Assembly: GCA_963204915.1 (NCBI GenBank)
Contig: CAUJHS010000060.1
Location: 164,931-228,930 of the forward strand
Direction of reading: 5' to 3'
From: Planctomycetota bacterium
Lineage (GTDB): Bacteria > Planctomycetota > Planctomycetia > Pirellulales > Pirellulaceae
Length of the DNA stretch: 64,000 nt
The position numbers were made by a program, and so were the translations under genes. This document shows, piece by piece, positions 46,348 through 54,402 of this stretch (the first letter of the stretch is position 1; every line of letters begins with the position of its first letter). Under the pieces are notes generated by a model. It saw nothing but the letters and a program-made list of their open reading frames with translations, did no database searches and was not told the DNA's origin.

Positions 46348-48003
46348 TTACTTCGGCGCCTTCTTGGCCCCGATCGCGGCCAGCGCCTGCTGGGCGGCCT
46401 CGCGCACGGCTGGTTCTTCGTCCTGAAGCACCGCCTCCAGCGCTGGCGCCGCCGACTTGGCCAACGGACCGAAACGCTGCAAGGCTTCCGCTGCGCCTTG
46501 ACGGGCCACGGGGTTCGAAGCCTTCAATCCGCTCACCAGCACGGGCACGGTTTGTGCGGCCAATTCGGCTGAGGGCGAGGCGACTTGCGCGAGCGCCCAG
46601 GCCGCGGCAAGCTGCACGTGGGGATTTTCGCTCTTGAGTGCTTGCTTGAGCGCGGGTTGAACGCCCTCGCCGCTCGGGTCGATTTTTCCCAAAGCGTAGA
46701 CGACCGCGGCGGTGTTTTCATCCTCCCCGCTTTGCAGGCGAGCCACTAAGTCGGGCGCCGCGGCCTTGGCGCCGGGGCCAATCGCGGCCAACGCCAGCAC
46801 GGCTTCGTGCGCCACTTGCTCGTTCGGATCGGCAATGAATTGCGACAGCGCCTTTGTCGCCGGCGCCGCGGCGGGGCCAATTTGAGCAATCACGTAGAGC
46901 ACTTCCAGCCGGTAGGGCTCCTGCTCCAAGGCGGCAATCAATCGAGGTACGGCCGGCGCTCCCAGTTGCGCTAGCGCATCGAGCGCGTAACGCATGGTGG
47001 TTTCGTCGGCGTCTTTCATCGCTTCTTGCCAGATCGGCCCCGTGATTTCCGGAGCCGGCGGCAACGCGGCCAAAGCCCGCGCCGCCTGCACGCGCACGAA
47101 CGGATCTTGATCTTTCAGCCGGGCGATGAGGCGGCGCGTCACGTCGCGGCGCATCGCGGCGTCATCCGGATGCGTTTTCGCCAGCGCCCAGAGGCTGGTC
47201 GCGCTGAGCAGCGCATTGGGGCTGCTCACATTTCGCCGGATGATCGTTTCGGCGGCGCGGGGAATCTTACCGATGCGCGCCAGGGCATACGTGGCCGCCG
47301 TCGCCACTTGCTCGTCTTTGAGCTGCGCCGCAATCGGCTCGATGGCCGATTCGGCCGCCGCGTCCATCGACGCTAAAGCCAGCACCGCCTCGCGCCGAAT
47401 ATCCGGGCGTTCGTCCTTCAATCGCTCGATCAGGGCGGGAACCGCCTCTTTGGCCGCGGGCCCCAAATCGCGCAGCAGCACACAGGCCCAGTACGCGGCC
47501 TTGTCGTTTGACAGCGCCTCGATCAACCCCGGAATCGCCGCGGGCCCTGCGTCCGAGATCGCGCTCAAAATGCGCGAGCGCACGCCGGGATCGGAATCCT
47601 CCAGCATTTTGACGCACAACGGGACGGTCACTTGTGGTCCTGGCCGAATCGCCGCAATGGCTTGCACCGCCTGCCGTCGTACGACCGGGTCTTCATCTTT
47701 GAGTAACTCGGCCAAAGCGGGAACGACTTTCTTCGACGGCGCACCGACGGCGCCCAAAGCGGCGGCGGCGTGGGCTCGCACTTGGACGGAAGGATCTTTC
47801 AGTAGTTCGGCCAGCGGCGCTACGGCGGCTTCGCCTCCTTGGGCGCCAAGTTGATCGATCGCGTCGAGGCGAACGGCTTCCTCGGACGCTTTCAAGCCCT
47901 TGAGCAAATCGGCAGGAGCTTTTTCCTGAGCGCTCGCAAGCGACGCGCCGGCGAACCCCACCGCGGCAAAGAGCAAAATACGAGTGGCAATGCGTGATTT
48001 CAT
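46348..48003 (-). CDS. Secreted HEAT-repeat protein
   Basis: 551 aa with a signal peptide (MKSRIATRILLFAAVGFAGASLASAQ). About 14 HEAT or PBS-lyase-like repeats fill the rest, such as PSVQVRAHAAAALGAVG, DPVVRRQAVQAIAAI, PDIRREAVLALASM, DPFVRVQAARALAAL and EPAVREAAQQALAAIG. The solenoid most likely serves as a protein-binding scaffold in the periplasm or on the cell surface. No catalytic domain. It shares a strand with the two genes upstream (48032 and 48724) and could be co-transcribed with them. Confidence 0.9.
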   Translation of the reverse strand: MKSRIATRILLFAAVGFAGASLASAQEKAPADLLKGLKASEEAVRLDAIDQLGAQGGEAAVAPLAELLKDPSVQVRAHAAAALGAVGAPSKKVVPALAELLKDEDPVVRRQAVQAIAAIRPGPQVTVPLCVKMLEDSDPGVRSRILSAISDAGPAAIPGLIEALSNDKAAYWACVLLRDLGPAAKEAVPALIERLKDERPDIRREAVLALASMDAAAESAIEPIAAQLKDEQVATAATYALARIGKIPRAAETIIRRNVSSPNALLSATSLWALAKTHPDDAAMRRDVTRRLIARLKDQDPFVRVQAARALAALPPAPEITGPIWQEAMKDADETTMRYALDALAQLGAPAVPRLIAALEQEPYRLEVLYVIAQIGPAAAPATKALSQFIADPNEQVAHEAVLALAAIGPGAKAAAPDLVARLQSGEDENTAAVVYALGKIDPSGEGVQPALKQALKSENPHVQLAAAWALAQVASPSAELAAQTVPVLVSGLKASNPVARQGAAEALQRFGPLAKSAAPALEAVLQDEEPAVREAAQQALAAIGAKKAPK

Positions 48004-48031
48004 GGTGATTTACCTTGCCGAATGAGCGGTG

Positions 48032-48739
48032 TTAAAGCGAGCCTTGGGCGCCGGTGTACATAACGTTTTGCAAAAACTTGCGCGAGTCCACGTACTCTTG
48101 AGGACTCACGTCTTTGATGTGTGCTTTCAACTGCCCCGACATGCCTTCCACGGCCTGACGCAGCGCGCTTTGATCCGACAGGCCCAAATGCCCCTGCGTC
48201 GCGCGTTTGGCGAACAGCTGGTCCACGGCGGCGCGCTGCGGGGTGAAGATTGCGTCTTGCAAAGTGTCCGGCCACAGCAATTGGCCGGACACCGGATCCA
48301 GGTTCGTCGTTTGAAGTCCCTGCGGAGCGCCCTGCCGCGCGATGCGCGAAAGCTGCTCCATGGTCGGCTTGGGGCCGGCCTTCTTGGCTCGGGCCGCTTT
48401 GTTGATCTCCTGCATTTCGAAGTAGGTTTGCGTGTACAACTGCCGGTTCTGAATTTCGTTACGCTCGGCTTGCGTCCAGTTCACGGCGGCGGCCGACGTG
48501 GAAAGGTTGTAGTCTCCCGCCGAGCTTAACACGTTGGCCATGCCGTTCATGGCGCCTTCAGCAATGGTCGAGGAGTGACCGCCGCCGCCGTAATAACCGC
48601 CGGAACCGCCCACGATGTTGGCCGAAGGAACCGCCGGCACATACGCCTGCGAATCACCGGTTTGCGTTTGCGCCGCCACGGGCGCGATCGCGAGGGCGAG
48701 GAGTAAAACCCCCCAGGGATGTTTCAGCAGTCGATGCAT
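48032..48739 (-). CDS. Secreted planctomycete protein of unknown function
   Basis: 235 aa, GGAG eight bases before the ATG at 48739. A signal peptide (MHRLLKHPWGVLLLALAIAPVAAQ) precedes a Gly/Ser/Tyr-rich stretch (GGSGGYYGGGGHSS) and a mostly helical domain of 150 residues (ERNEIQNRQLYTQTYFEMQEINKAARAK, RAAVDQLFAKRATQG). I do not recognise a defined family, although the layout recalls secreted proteins common in this phylum. Precedes the HEAT-repeat protein by 28 bases, suggesting an operon. Confidence 0.75.
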   Translation of the reverse strand: MHRLLKHPWGVLLLALAIAPVAAQTQTGDSQAYVPAVPSANIVGGSGGYYGGGGHSSTIAEGAMNGMANVLSSAGDYNLSTSAAAVNWTQAERNEIQNRQLYTQTYFEMQEINKAARAKKAGPKPTMEQLSRIARQGAPQGLQTTNLDPVSGQLLWPDTLQDAIFTPQRAAVDQLFAKRATQGHLGLSDQSALRQAVEGMSGQLKAHIKDVSPQEYVDSRKFLQNVMYTGAQGSL

Positions 48740-49149
48740 GGTGAATACTCCAAAGGTCTTGGGGATAAGATGTTAAGTTCCGGTCGCCGCCGTGCGCCAA
48801 GCCGACCGACTTGCCACCGGCAAGGCCGCTCCGACCGTGATGTAACGAGCTGGAACAAGGGGTTGTAGCGCCATCGCGTGACGCGCGGCGGTCGCATGCG
48901 CATGGGCCCGGAAGCCGGCGCCGCCAGGCGAAAGATCATAACCGCCCCGAGAAGCAGAAACATCTGGGTAAGAATATACGCCGTCGCGAACACGGCGAAC
49001 TCGACCTGACCAAAGACGATGACCGCAATCGTTGTGGCGATGCTCACATCGCACACCACGAATACCCTCATCCAGCGGAATCGGTCGGTCGCGCCCGCGT
49101 GCGCCAACCAGACCGTAGTATACCCCGACCCGAGTCCAAGTCCAGCCAT
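48724..49149 (-). CDS. Possible small membrane protein
   Basis: 141 aa frame from ATG 49149. Two long hydrophobic stretches (CDVSIATTIAVIVFGQVEF and TAYILTQMFLLLGAVMIFRLA) are consistent with real membrane helices, while the final 60 residues are Arg-rich and overlap the next gene by 16 bases. There is no good ribosome binding site and nothing resembling a known family. It may be a real gene with a poorly conserved tail, or an accidental frame. Confidence 0.4.
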   Translation of the reverse strand: MAGLGLGSGYTTVWLAHAGATDRFRWMRVFVVCDVSIATTIAVIVFGQVEFAVFATAYILTQMFLLLGAVMIFRLAAPASGPMRMRPPRVTRWRYNPLFQLVTSRSERPCRWQVGRLGARRRPELNILSPRPLEYSPCIDC

Positions 49150-49256
49150 AGGCGCCAGCGACCTCGCTTCGGACCTTCAGAGCCGGAGGCGTCAGCCCCG
49201 GCGTTCGTTGTTCGCGCGCCCATGTTAACGACCGCGGTTACCCGTCTTAACGATCG

Positions 49257-49802
49257 CTAAAGATCGCGGGGGCCCTCTGCGACGATCGGCGCGCCGCCCG
49301 CGGGTTCGATTTCTTGCAACAGGTTCTGCAAGTCGAGCCGGCGTGTGTACATCGACAACGCGCCATCGGGCGTTCGAGGCCACGCCTCGCGCGGACGGTC
49401 CCAGTACAACTCCAGGCCGTTGTCGTCAGGATCGCGCAAGTACAACGCTTCGCTCACGCCATGATCGCTGGCGCCGTCCAGCGCGACGCCCGCCGCAAGC
49501 AACCGACGCAGCGCGTCGGCCAAGGCGCGCCGCGTGGGGTACACCAGCGCGACGTGATACAACCCCGTGGCGCCAGGCGGCGGGGGCGAGCCGCCCTCGC
49601 TCTCCCATGTGTTCAACCCCAGATGATGGTGATAGCCCCCCGCCGAGACAAACGCCGCCTGCGCGCCATACCGCTGCGTGATCTCGAAACCCAGCACGCC
49701 GCAATAGAACCGCAACGACCGCTCCAGGTCGGCCACCTTCAAATGCACATGGCCAATGCGAACCTGAGGATCAATCGCAGAGAAAGCATGCGGCGCAGCC
49801 AT
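49257..49802 (-). CDS. VOC-family protein (catechol 2,3-dioxygenase / glyoxalase-like)
   Basis: 181 aa from ATG 49802 (GGAG nine bases upstream); the frame opens at 49862 without support. The VOC fold is visible: IGHVHLKVADLERSLRFYCGVLGFEI with a metal-ligand His, GYHHHLGLNTW, GLYHVALVYPTRRALADAL with a second His, and LRDPDDNGLELYW with a Glu. This ligand pattern matches CatE-type extradiol dioxygenases and glyoxalase relatives. Cytoplasmic. Divergent from an AraC-type regulator, 59 bases apart, which may control it. Substrate unknown. Confidence 0.9.
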   Translation of the reverse strand: MAAPHAFSAIDPQVRIGHVHLKVADLERSLRFYCGVLGFEITQRYGAQAAFVSAGGYHHHLGLNTWESEGGSPPPPGATGLYHVALVYPTRRALADALRRLLAAGVALDGASDHGVSEALYLRDPDDNGLELYWDRPREAWPRTPDGALSMYTRRLDLQNLLQEIEPAGGAPIVAEGPRDL

Positions 49803-49861
49803 GAGCAAGGCTCCCGGTGGGCGGGCCAGCCGCGGTCGCTCCGGAACGCGCCTGGCATACA

Positions 49862-50821
49862 ATGGAAACTATGGCGACAGCTCACCAACGGCGACATCTT
49901 TACGACCCGCGGCAAGGGACCGAAGCGATTTGCATTCGCAAGTTCGAAATCGGAGCCGAGCCGAGCGAACCGCCGCGCACGAATTACTTCTCCGTGTTTT
50001 GGATCGACGAAGGCGCCGGTGAGTTCTGGGCCGACGCCGCGCGGCATCCCTTCCATGCCGGGTCGCTGGTCTTCTTCACGCCGTACCAGTATATCCGCTT
50101 CGCGCCCGCCGCCGCAGTGCGCGGCCTGCTCATTCAGTTTCACGCCAATTTTCTGTGCGTGGAAACTTTCCATGCCGAATCGGGATGCGCCGGCGAGTTG
50201 TTCAACGATCCGTATCACTCGCCGGTAGTCGCTTTCGACCACAAGTCGCGCCGCGGCGTAGCGCAGCTGTTAAAGCAAATGCAGCAGGAGCACGCCGCGC
50301 GCGAACTTGCGTTTGCCGAGATGCTGCTGGCTCAAGTGAAAATCTTGCTCATCTTGGCCACGCGGCGCAAGACGCACACCCTTCATGCCTGCAATGTCGA
50401 CGGGCGCAATCCGCGGCATCCCGTGCTTGGCGCCTTGAAAGAGTTGATCGACGCGCATTACGCCACGCTGCACTCCCCGGCGGACTATGCCCGGTTATTG
50501 CACATGGCGCCCAAGACGCTGGGCCGCGTGGTGCGCGAACAATTGGGCAAAACGTTGACCGACTTGATCCGCGAGCGCATCTTAACGCACGCCAAGTGGC
50601 AACTCTTGCACACCCTCAAACCGGTGAAAGAAGTCGCCCGGGAAGTCGGCTTTGCCGACGAGTTGTACATCAGCCGCATGTTCAAGAAAGCGACCGGCTA
50701 TTCCCCCACGTTTTTCCGCGAGTTTGAAACGGAAATTCGCGGCGGGAGCAATTTGTCCATGCTTTCGCGCCCTGCGCCCATTCCGACTCACGAACCCCCT
50801 TCCGATAATTCAAACGGTTAA
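49862..50821 (+). CDS. AraC-family transcriptional regulator
   Basis: About 319 aa; ATGs at 49862 and 49871 are both possible. The N-terminal half is a cupin-like sensor (ADAARHPFHAGSLVFFTPYQYIRF) and the C-terminal 100 residues are the double helix-turn-helix: HSPADYARLLHMAPKTLGRVVREQLG, then VKEVAREVGFADELYISRMFKKATGYSPTFFRE. It lies between a divergent VOC gene and a co-directional YkgB/RclC-like gene 50 bases downstream, a pairing like E. coli rclR-rclC, which responds to reactive chlorine. The effector here is unknown. Confidence 0.92.
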   Translation: METMATAHQRRHLYDPRQGTEAICIRKFEIGAEPSEPPRTNYFSVFWIDEGAGEFWADAARHPFHAGSLVFFTPYQYIRFAPAAAVRGLLIQFHANFLCVETFHAESGCAGELFNDPYHSPVVAFDHKSRRGVAQLLKQMQQEHAARELAFAEMLLAQVKILLILATRRKTHTLHACNVDGRNPRHPVLGALKELIDAHYATLHSPADYARLLHMAPKTLGRVVREQLGKTLTDLIRERILTHAKWQLLHTLKPVKEVAREVGFADELYISRMFKKATGYSPTFFREFETEIRGGSNLSMLSRPAPIPTHEPPSDNSNG

Positions 50822-50871
50822 GCGCCGCGGCCGCCGCCGTGGGCAAACGGGTCTCGAAAGGAGCATTCGGA

Positions 50872-51477
50872 ATGGGATGGCGAACCGTGTTCGAGTGGGC
50901 CAGCCGCATGGATCGTGTCGGAATCGCCCTCACCCGGCTTGGGTTGATTGTGGTCCTGGTGTGGATTGGCGGGCTCAAGGTGGCTCGATACGAAGCGGAC
51001 GGCATTGTCCCCTTTGTGGCGAACAGCCCCTTGATGAGTTTCTTCTACGCCGATCCGGAAGGCTACCAGGCCCATAAGAACCCGGAAGGCAAGCTCGTGC
51101 CCGAGAACCGCGCCTGGCACGAAGCGAACGGCACGTATCCCTTCGCGCTGGGGTTGGGCGCCGTGATCGTGGCGTACGGCTTGCTGCTTTGCTTGCATCC
51201 TTGGCTGCCGCAGGCCGCCGCGCTGGGCAGCTTTCTGGTGTTCATCATGTCGTTCGTGACCTTGTCGTTTCTCATCACCACGCCGGAATGCTGGGTGCCC
51301 GACTTGGGCGACACGACGCACGGCTTTCCTTACCTGAGCGGCGCCGGGCGATTGGTGCTGAAAGACGCCATCATGATGGGCGCCGCCCTGGTCACCCTGG
51401 CCGACTCCGCACGGTACTACCTTCAACGCCAAACGGCGGCTCCGCAAATCCGCCCGCAAGTCGCCCACGCCGCCTGA
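50872..51477 (+). CDS. YkgB/DUF417 (RclC-like) membrane protein
   Basis: 201 aa from ATG 50872, with AAAGGAG eight bases upstream. Four transmembrane helices, and the DUF417 signature WIGGLKVARYEADGIVPFVANSPLMSFFY in the first third; LGDTTHGFPYLSGAGRLVLKD near the end is also family-like. In E. coli the homologue RclC belongs to a reactive-chlorine resistance operon under an AraC regulator. Here too an AraC gene lies just upstream, so a similar stress role is a fair guess. Confidence 0.9.
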   Translation: MGWRTVFEWASRMDRVGIALTRLGLIVVLVWIGGLKVARYEADGIVPFVANSPLMSFFYADPEGYQAHKNPEGKLVPENRAWHEANGTYPFALGLGAVIVAYGLLLCLHPWLPQAAALGSFLVFIMSFVTLSFLITTPECWVPDLGDTTHGFPYLSGAGRLVLKDAIMMGAALVTLADSARYYLQRQTAAPQIRPQVAHAA

Positions 51478-51535
51478 TCAAAAGAGGGCCGGCGCATCGA
51501 TCCAACGAGCGGCGTGTGGCTGGCGCCGCGGAGCG

Positions 51536-51673
51536 GGACGCAACGCCCCAGCGGCGTCGACAAATGGTACCGCCGTGAGGGAAGCCGATTCGACTGGGAC
51601 GTCGAAGACTCCGTCTCTAGCCACTCCTTCGCAGTGATCGCATACGGTACATGCCACCCGCCGCCCCAACCCG
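51536..51673. repeat. Family A repeat, copy 1 (lacks left end)
   Basis: Shares with 55052-55209 and 57981-58167 the segment GAAGCCGATT, then a GGGACGTCGAAGACTCCG block and GGTACATGCCACCCGCCG. The rest of 51478-51932 shows no gene. Confidence 0.7.
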
Positions 51674-51932
51674 CGCGCCTCGAAGCGGTCCCTGGCCCGC
51701 CTCCGTCATTGGCCCCTAAGACAAATACGACAAGGGTCCATTCGAGGAATATCTCTAAGGCCAATCAACGCGCTCATCGACACTCAACTCAAAAAGAGTA
51801 AACTGCAGGAAGATTTAAGCAAAAAACGACGACTCCCCCAAGTCGGATAAGGACGTAAGAGTTTTATCAGCACACCCGGGAGTCATCTTGTGTCCATTAC
51901 TTGTTCGCCGGTTCAGGAAGTTCGTTCGTAAC

Positions 51933-52310
51933 ATGGGCGTTGATCTGCTTGCGAAGGCATTTGAGCGGTTCACAGTAGACCACGACGAGGCCGCCTTTAT
52001 GGCTGCAATTCGGCAGCACGGCGGCCATTCACCTTCATCTAGTCTTGATTACCCAATGACGCACCGGATTCGCGACGTTTCGCTCGGCGGTGATGCGTAC
52101 AGGGTTGTGCGAGTCTACGACGTCGACGATCGAACGTCGCGATTGTACGTCTATCCTTCGGAGACACCGGGCGAACAGCCGGGCGTTCCGTACGAACTGA
52201 GCGAAGATGCTTTACACCAATGGGTTGTTGATGAATTGAACGATCCCACAGACGGGGATACTGACTGGAGCAAGTACTTAAGTTTGATGGATGCCGGAAA
52301 ACCTGTCTGA
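51933..52310 (+). CDS. Unknown small protein
   Basis: 125 aa from ATG 51933; a TTG at 51888 would add 15 residues. Acidic, soluble and without repeats or membrane segments (VDHDEAAFMAAIRQHGG, SLGGDAYRVVRVYDVDDRTSRLYVYP, WVVDELNDPTDGDTDWSKYLSLMD). Codon-like composition and length support a real gene, but the family is not recognised. Its stop is followed within bases by an imperfect hairpin region ending in GTTATCC (52421-52427). Confidence 0.6.
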   Translation: MGVDLLAKAFERFTVDHDEAAFMAAIRQHGGHSPSSSLDYPMTHRIRDVSLGGDAYRVVRVYDVDDRTSRLYVYPSETPGEQPGVPYELSEDALHQWVVDELNDPTDGDTDWSKYLSLMDAGKPV

Positions 52311-52427
52311 GAACAATCTGCACGGCCAGCGAAAGCACGGCGAACCAGGCGTGGCGCCCGCGCGCACCGGCGGGTTTTGTCGTGGTAGAATTATGTTGCG
52401 TCGTGCAGGTTACCTTTAGCGTTATCC
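52311..52427. other. attC-like recombination site 1
   Basis: Begins GAACAATCTGCACGG right after a stop codon and ends CGTGCAGG...GCGTTATCC. CTGCACG and CGTGCAG pair. The final GTTATCC is the exact complement of GGATAAC at the next site (52934). The next start codon lies 33 bases downstream. Confidence 0.4.
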
Positions 52428-52459
52428 GACTGAACTACCCGAAATCCAGCAACTAAACC

Positions 52460-52939
52460 TTGCGTCACATAAGATTCTCGTTGTCTGTCTTGCTTGCTGC
52501 GGTTGCATTAGTTGCAATCTTGCTCGCGACCTACAAGGCGGGGTTTCGCGCGGGTGAGATCAAAGCACTCAAGGTCCCGCTACGTCACAATGCCGACCGT
52601 GAACTGGTTCAAGGGCAACTGCGACTGCTTGCCGCCGACACACGCGAACCTGTTGCACTTTGCCGTGTCGACTTCATCCTTATTGGACCCGATGGCGGTG
52701 ACGGTGGGTTCCAGATGGCGATATCCGACCGCCGAGGCATTGTCAAACTACCTGCGTATTTGAGCCCCGGTCGGTATCAGATCGAGATCGATCCGGTGCG
52801 AAACGCTGACAAACGTTTGGTCCACACGAGCTATTCCTCAGCGAATGACTACTTGCTGATTCGACCCGACAAGACCTATTCGCCGTTTGAATATGTTGTG
52901 GATGTCCAGCCTCCACCTGCTTCCCAAGCCGGCGGATAA
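52460..52939 (+). CDS. Membrane-anchored protein, possible regulatory-like domain
   Basis: 159 aa beginning with a TTG codon; no better start exists without losing the anchor. One N-terminal transmembrane helix (SLSVLLAAVALVAILLATY), then a beta-rich domain with GQLRLLAADTREPVALCRVDFILIGPDGG, QMAISDRRGIVKLPAYLSPGRYQIEIDP that resembles a carboxypeptidase-regulatory/transthyretin-like fold. The N-terminus is of the type found on many small planctomycete membrane proteins. Its stop codon TAA lies inside the GGATAAC of an attC-like site. Confidence 0.65.
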   Translation: MRHIRFSLSVLLAAVALVAILLATYKAGFRAGEIKALKVPLRHNADRELVQGQLRLLAADTREPVALCRVDFILIGPDGGDGGFQMAISDRRGIVKLPAYLSPGRYQIEIDPVRNADKRLVHTSYSSANDYLLIRPDKTYSPFEYVVDVQPPPASQAGG

Positions 52940-53023
52940 CCAAGCGGTGAACGGGAGCGGCCAATCACGCGGGTTTGCAACGAGAGTTTTATTGGCGGAG
53001 GCCCCGTTACCGCCGTCATTAGC
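52934..53023. other. attC-like recombination site 2
   Basis: GGATAAC (52934-52940) contains the stop codon of the preceding gene. The left arm GCGGTGAACGGG...GGCCAAT pairs with ATTGGC...CCCGTTACCGCC with a single unpaired G (GGTGAAC against GGT-AAC), like an extrahelical base of attC sites. The right core is degenerate (GTCATTAGC). Confidence 0.5.
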
Positions 53024-53191
53024 GCATAGTCAACAATTCCGTAGACCGATGAACCGTAGTCGCGAAGATCACGCGCCATGGCTATGCTTCTGAGGGTGCT
53101 TACGGCTTAACGTGTTGAAGCACACAAGTCGTCCGCCAGAAGCAATCGGAGCGCGACTGCCGCAACTCTTTCGCGATCCCATCTTGTCACA

Positions 53192-53293
53192 GGCTAACCA
53201 GTCGTTCAAGTTGAAATGGGACGCAACCAGGGGGGCGACCTCCTGTCATCCCCCTGGTTACTAACCCATTCAACTTAACTCTATTCATTCGGC
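53192..53293. other. attC-like recombination site 3
   Basis: GGCTAACCAGTCGTTCAAG begins the left arm; TTCAACTTAACTC closes the right. AAGTTGAAATGGG and AACCAGGGGG pair with CCCATTCAACTT and CCCCCTGGTT, leaving single unpaired bases. It ends 12 bases before the next start codon. The 150 bases before it (53024-53191) hold no gene. Confidence 0.5.
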
Positions 53294-53304
53294 ACAAAGG
53301 CAAT

Positions 53305-53787
53305 ATGCAACCGAGTTTCAAGCACCAAGGCCTGCTCGTAGGGACGGCCTTGGGCGTGGCCTTGCTACTCGCGTTACGGGTATTGCTTGTTGACATCGAT
53401 TGGCAATCCCCGTTGTCGCCCGTTGAGGCGCGCGTGATCGGCGAATGGTCTCACGATCCTAGTGAAACGATACGGTCGTTTCACGCCGATCGATCGTTCT
53501 CGACTTCCAATGGGCAGTTTGTGGGCGTCTGGGAGGTCAAGGACGGGCGACTGACCGTCAAATACTGGCAGCCATTTGAGCTTCCGACCGATTTCAACGC
53601 CGCTGCATTGACGCATTCGATTCGGCGGACCCGCAAAGAGACTCTCTCGTGGAGAATCGAATTCGCCGCAGACAACCAACAAATCTTCCTGGATCGGGGT
53701 TGCGTACTGAAAAATGGTCGCCTTCTCCCGATCGGCGCGGGAGATGAAAAGATGCTGTTCACGCGTGTGAGGAACGTAGCCGAATAG
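53305..53787 (+). CDS. Single-pass membrane protein of unknown function
   Basis: 160 aa with AAAGG six bases upstream. One N-terminal transmembrane helix (GLLVGTALGVALLLALRVLL), then a soluble domain with a lipocalin-like strand pattern (VIGEWSHDPSETIRSFHADRSF, GQFVGVWEVKDGRLTVKYWQPFEL, KETLSWRIEFAADNQQIFLDRG). This kind of short GEW...G.W.V..G.L repeat occurs in small secreted planctomycete proteins; the family is not named. It follows attC-like site 3 and precedes partial repeats. Confidence 0.7.
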   Translation: MQPSFKHQGLLVGTALGVALLLALRVLLVDIDWQSPLSPVEARVIGEWSHDPSETIRSFHADRSFSTSNGQFVGVWEVKDGRLTVKYWQPFELPTDFNAAALTHSIRRTRKETLSWRIEFAADNQQIFLDRGCVLKNGRLLPIGAGDEKMLFTRVRNVAE

Positions 53788-53813
53788 ATGGCCGAATCAG
53801 AGCTGTTAAAGGT

Positions 53814-53884
53814 GCCAGGGAAAAGGGGACATTAGAGCTGTTAAAGGTGTCAGGAGCACATATCGCAGTTGAAAAGGGGACATT
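53814..53884. repeat. Two collapsed copies of the repeat termini
   Basis: TTAAAGGTGCCAGGGAAAAGGGGACATT and, 20 bases on, TTAAAGGTGTCAGGAGC...AAAAGGGGACATTCTAC. Each joins the left terminus of families A and B to an AAAAGGGGACATT end with little in between, as expected for internally deleted elements. Confidence 0.6.
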
Positions 53885-53915
53885 CTACTTTTTAAAAAGT
53901 AGAATGTCCCCTTTT
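53872..53915. repeat. Perfect 44-bp palindrome
   Basis: Two 22-bp arms with no spacer, AAAAGGGGACATTCTACTTT(TT) and its exact complement. It ends 8 bases before the ATG of the seryl-tRNA synthetase fragment. Confidence 0.95.
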
Positions 53916-53923
53916 AATCCCGC

Positions 53924-54286
53924 ATGATTGCCATCCAAGAGTATCTCTTGCAGCAGCTCCAACTCCCGTATCGGGTCATCACAAAATGCACCGCTGATAT
54001 TGGGAAGCCAAATGCGCGCGGAATCGATATGGAGGTCTGGTTGCCGGGACAGAATAACTATCGCGAGACGCACACCGCGGATTACATAACGGACTACCAG
54101 GCTCGACGATTGAATACGAGGGTTCGGAGAGGCGACGGCTCTTTGGAGCTCGTGCACACCAATGATGCGACCGTCTTTTCCCAGCGTCCTCTCATCGGCA
54201 TCATGGAAAACAATCAACTGAAAGACGGAACGATCGTCGTTCCCGACGTGCTGCGGCCGTACATGAACGGTCGCATGAGCATCTAG
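53924..54286 (+). pseudogene. serS: 3' fragment of a seryl-tRNA synthetase gene
   Basis: 120 codons that match only the C-terminal quarter of seryl-tRNA synthetase: LPYRVITKCTADIGKPNARGIDMEVWLPG, then NYRETHTADYITDYQARRLNTR, VHTNDATVF, and IMENNQLKDGTIVVPDVLRPYM. Whole enzymes are about 420 residues and include motifs 1 and 2 and an N-terminal coiled coil, absent here. The motif 3 region, normally like GRTLIAILENYQ, reads QRPLIGIMENNQ, so key glycines are lost. It is thus a decaying fragment and not a functional synthetase. The break point coincides with the palindrome at 53872-53915. Confidence 0.85.
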
Positions 54287-54402
54287 CGCCTTTTTATGCT
54301 CGTTGACGTTCAATCGAAGATCGCTTTGCAATGCGTTTTCATAGACACGCCGAGGCAATCGGCTACATTCGTATTGATCAATATGTCTTTGCATCAACCA
54401 AT

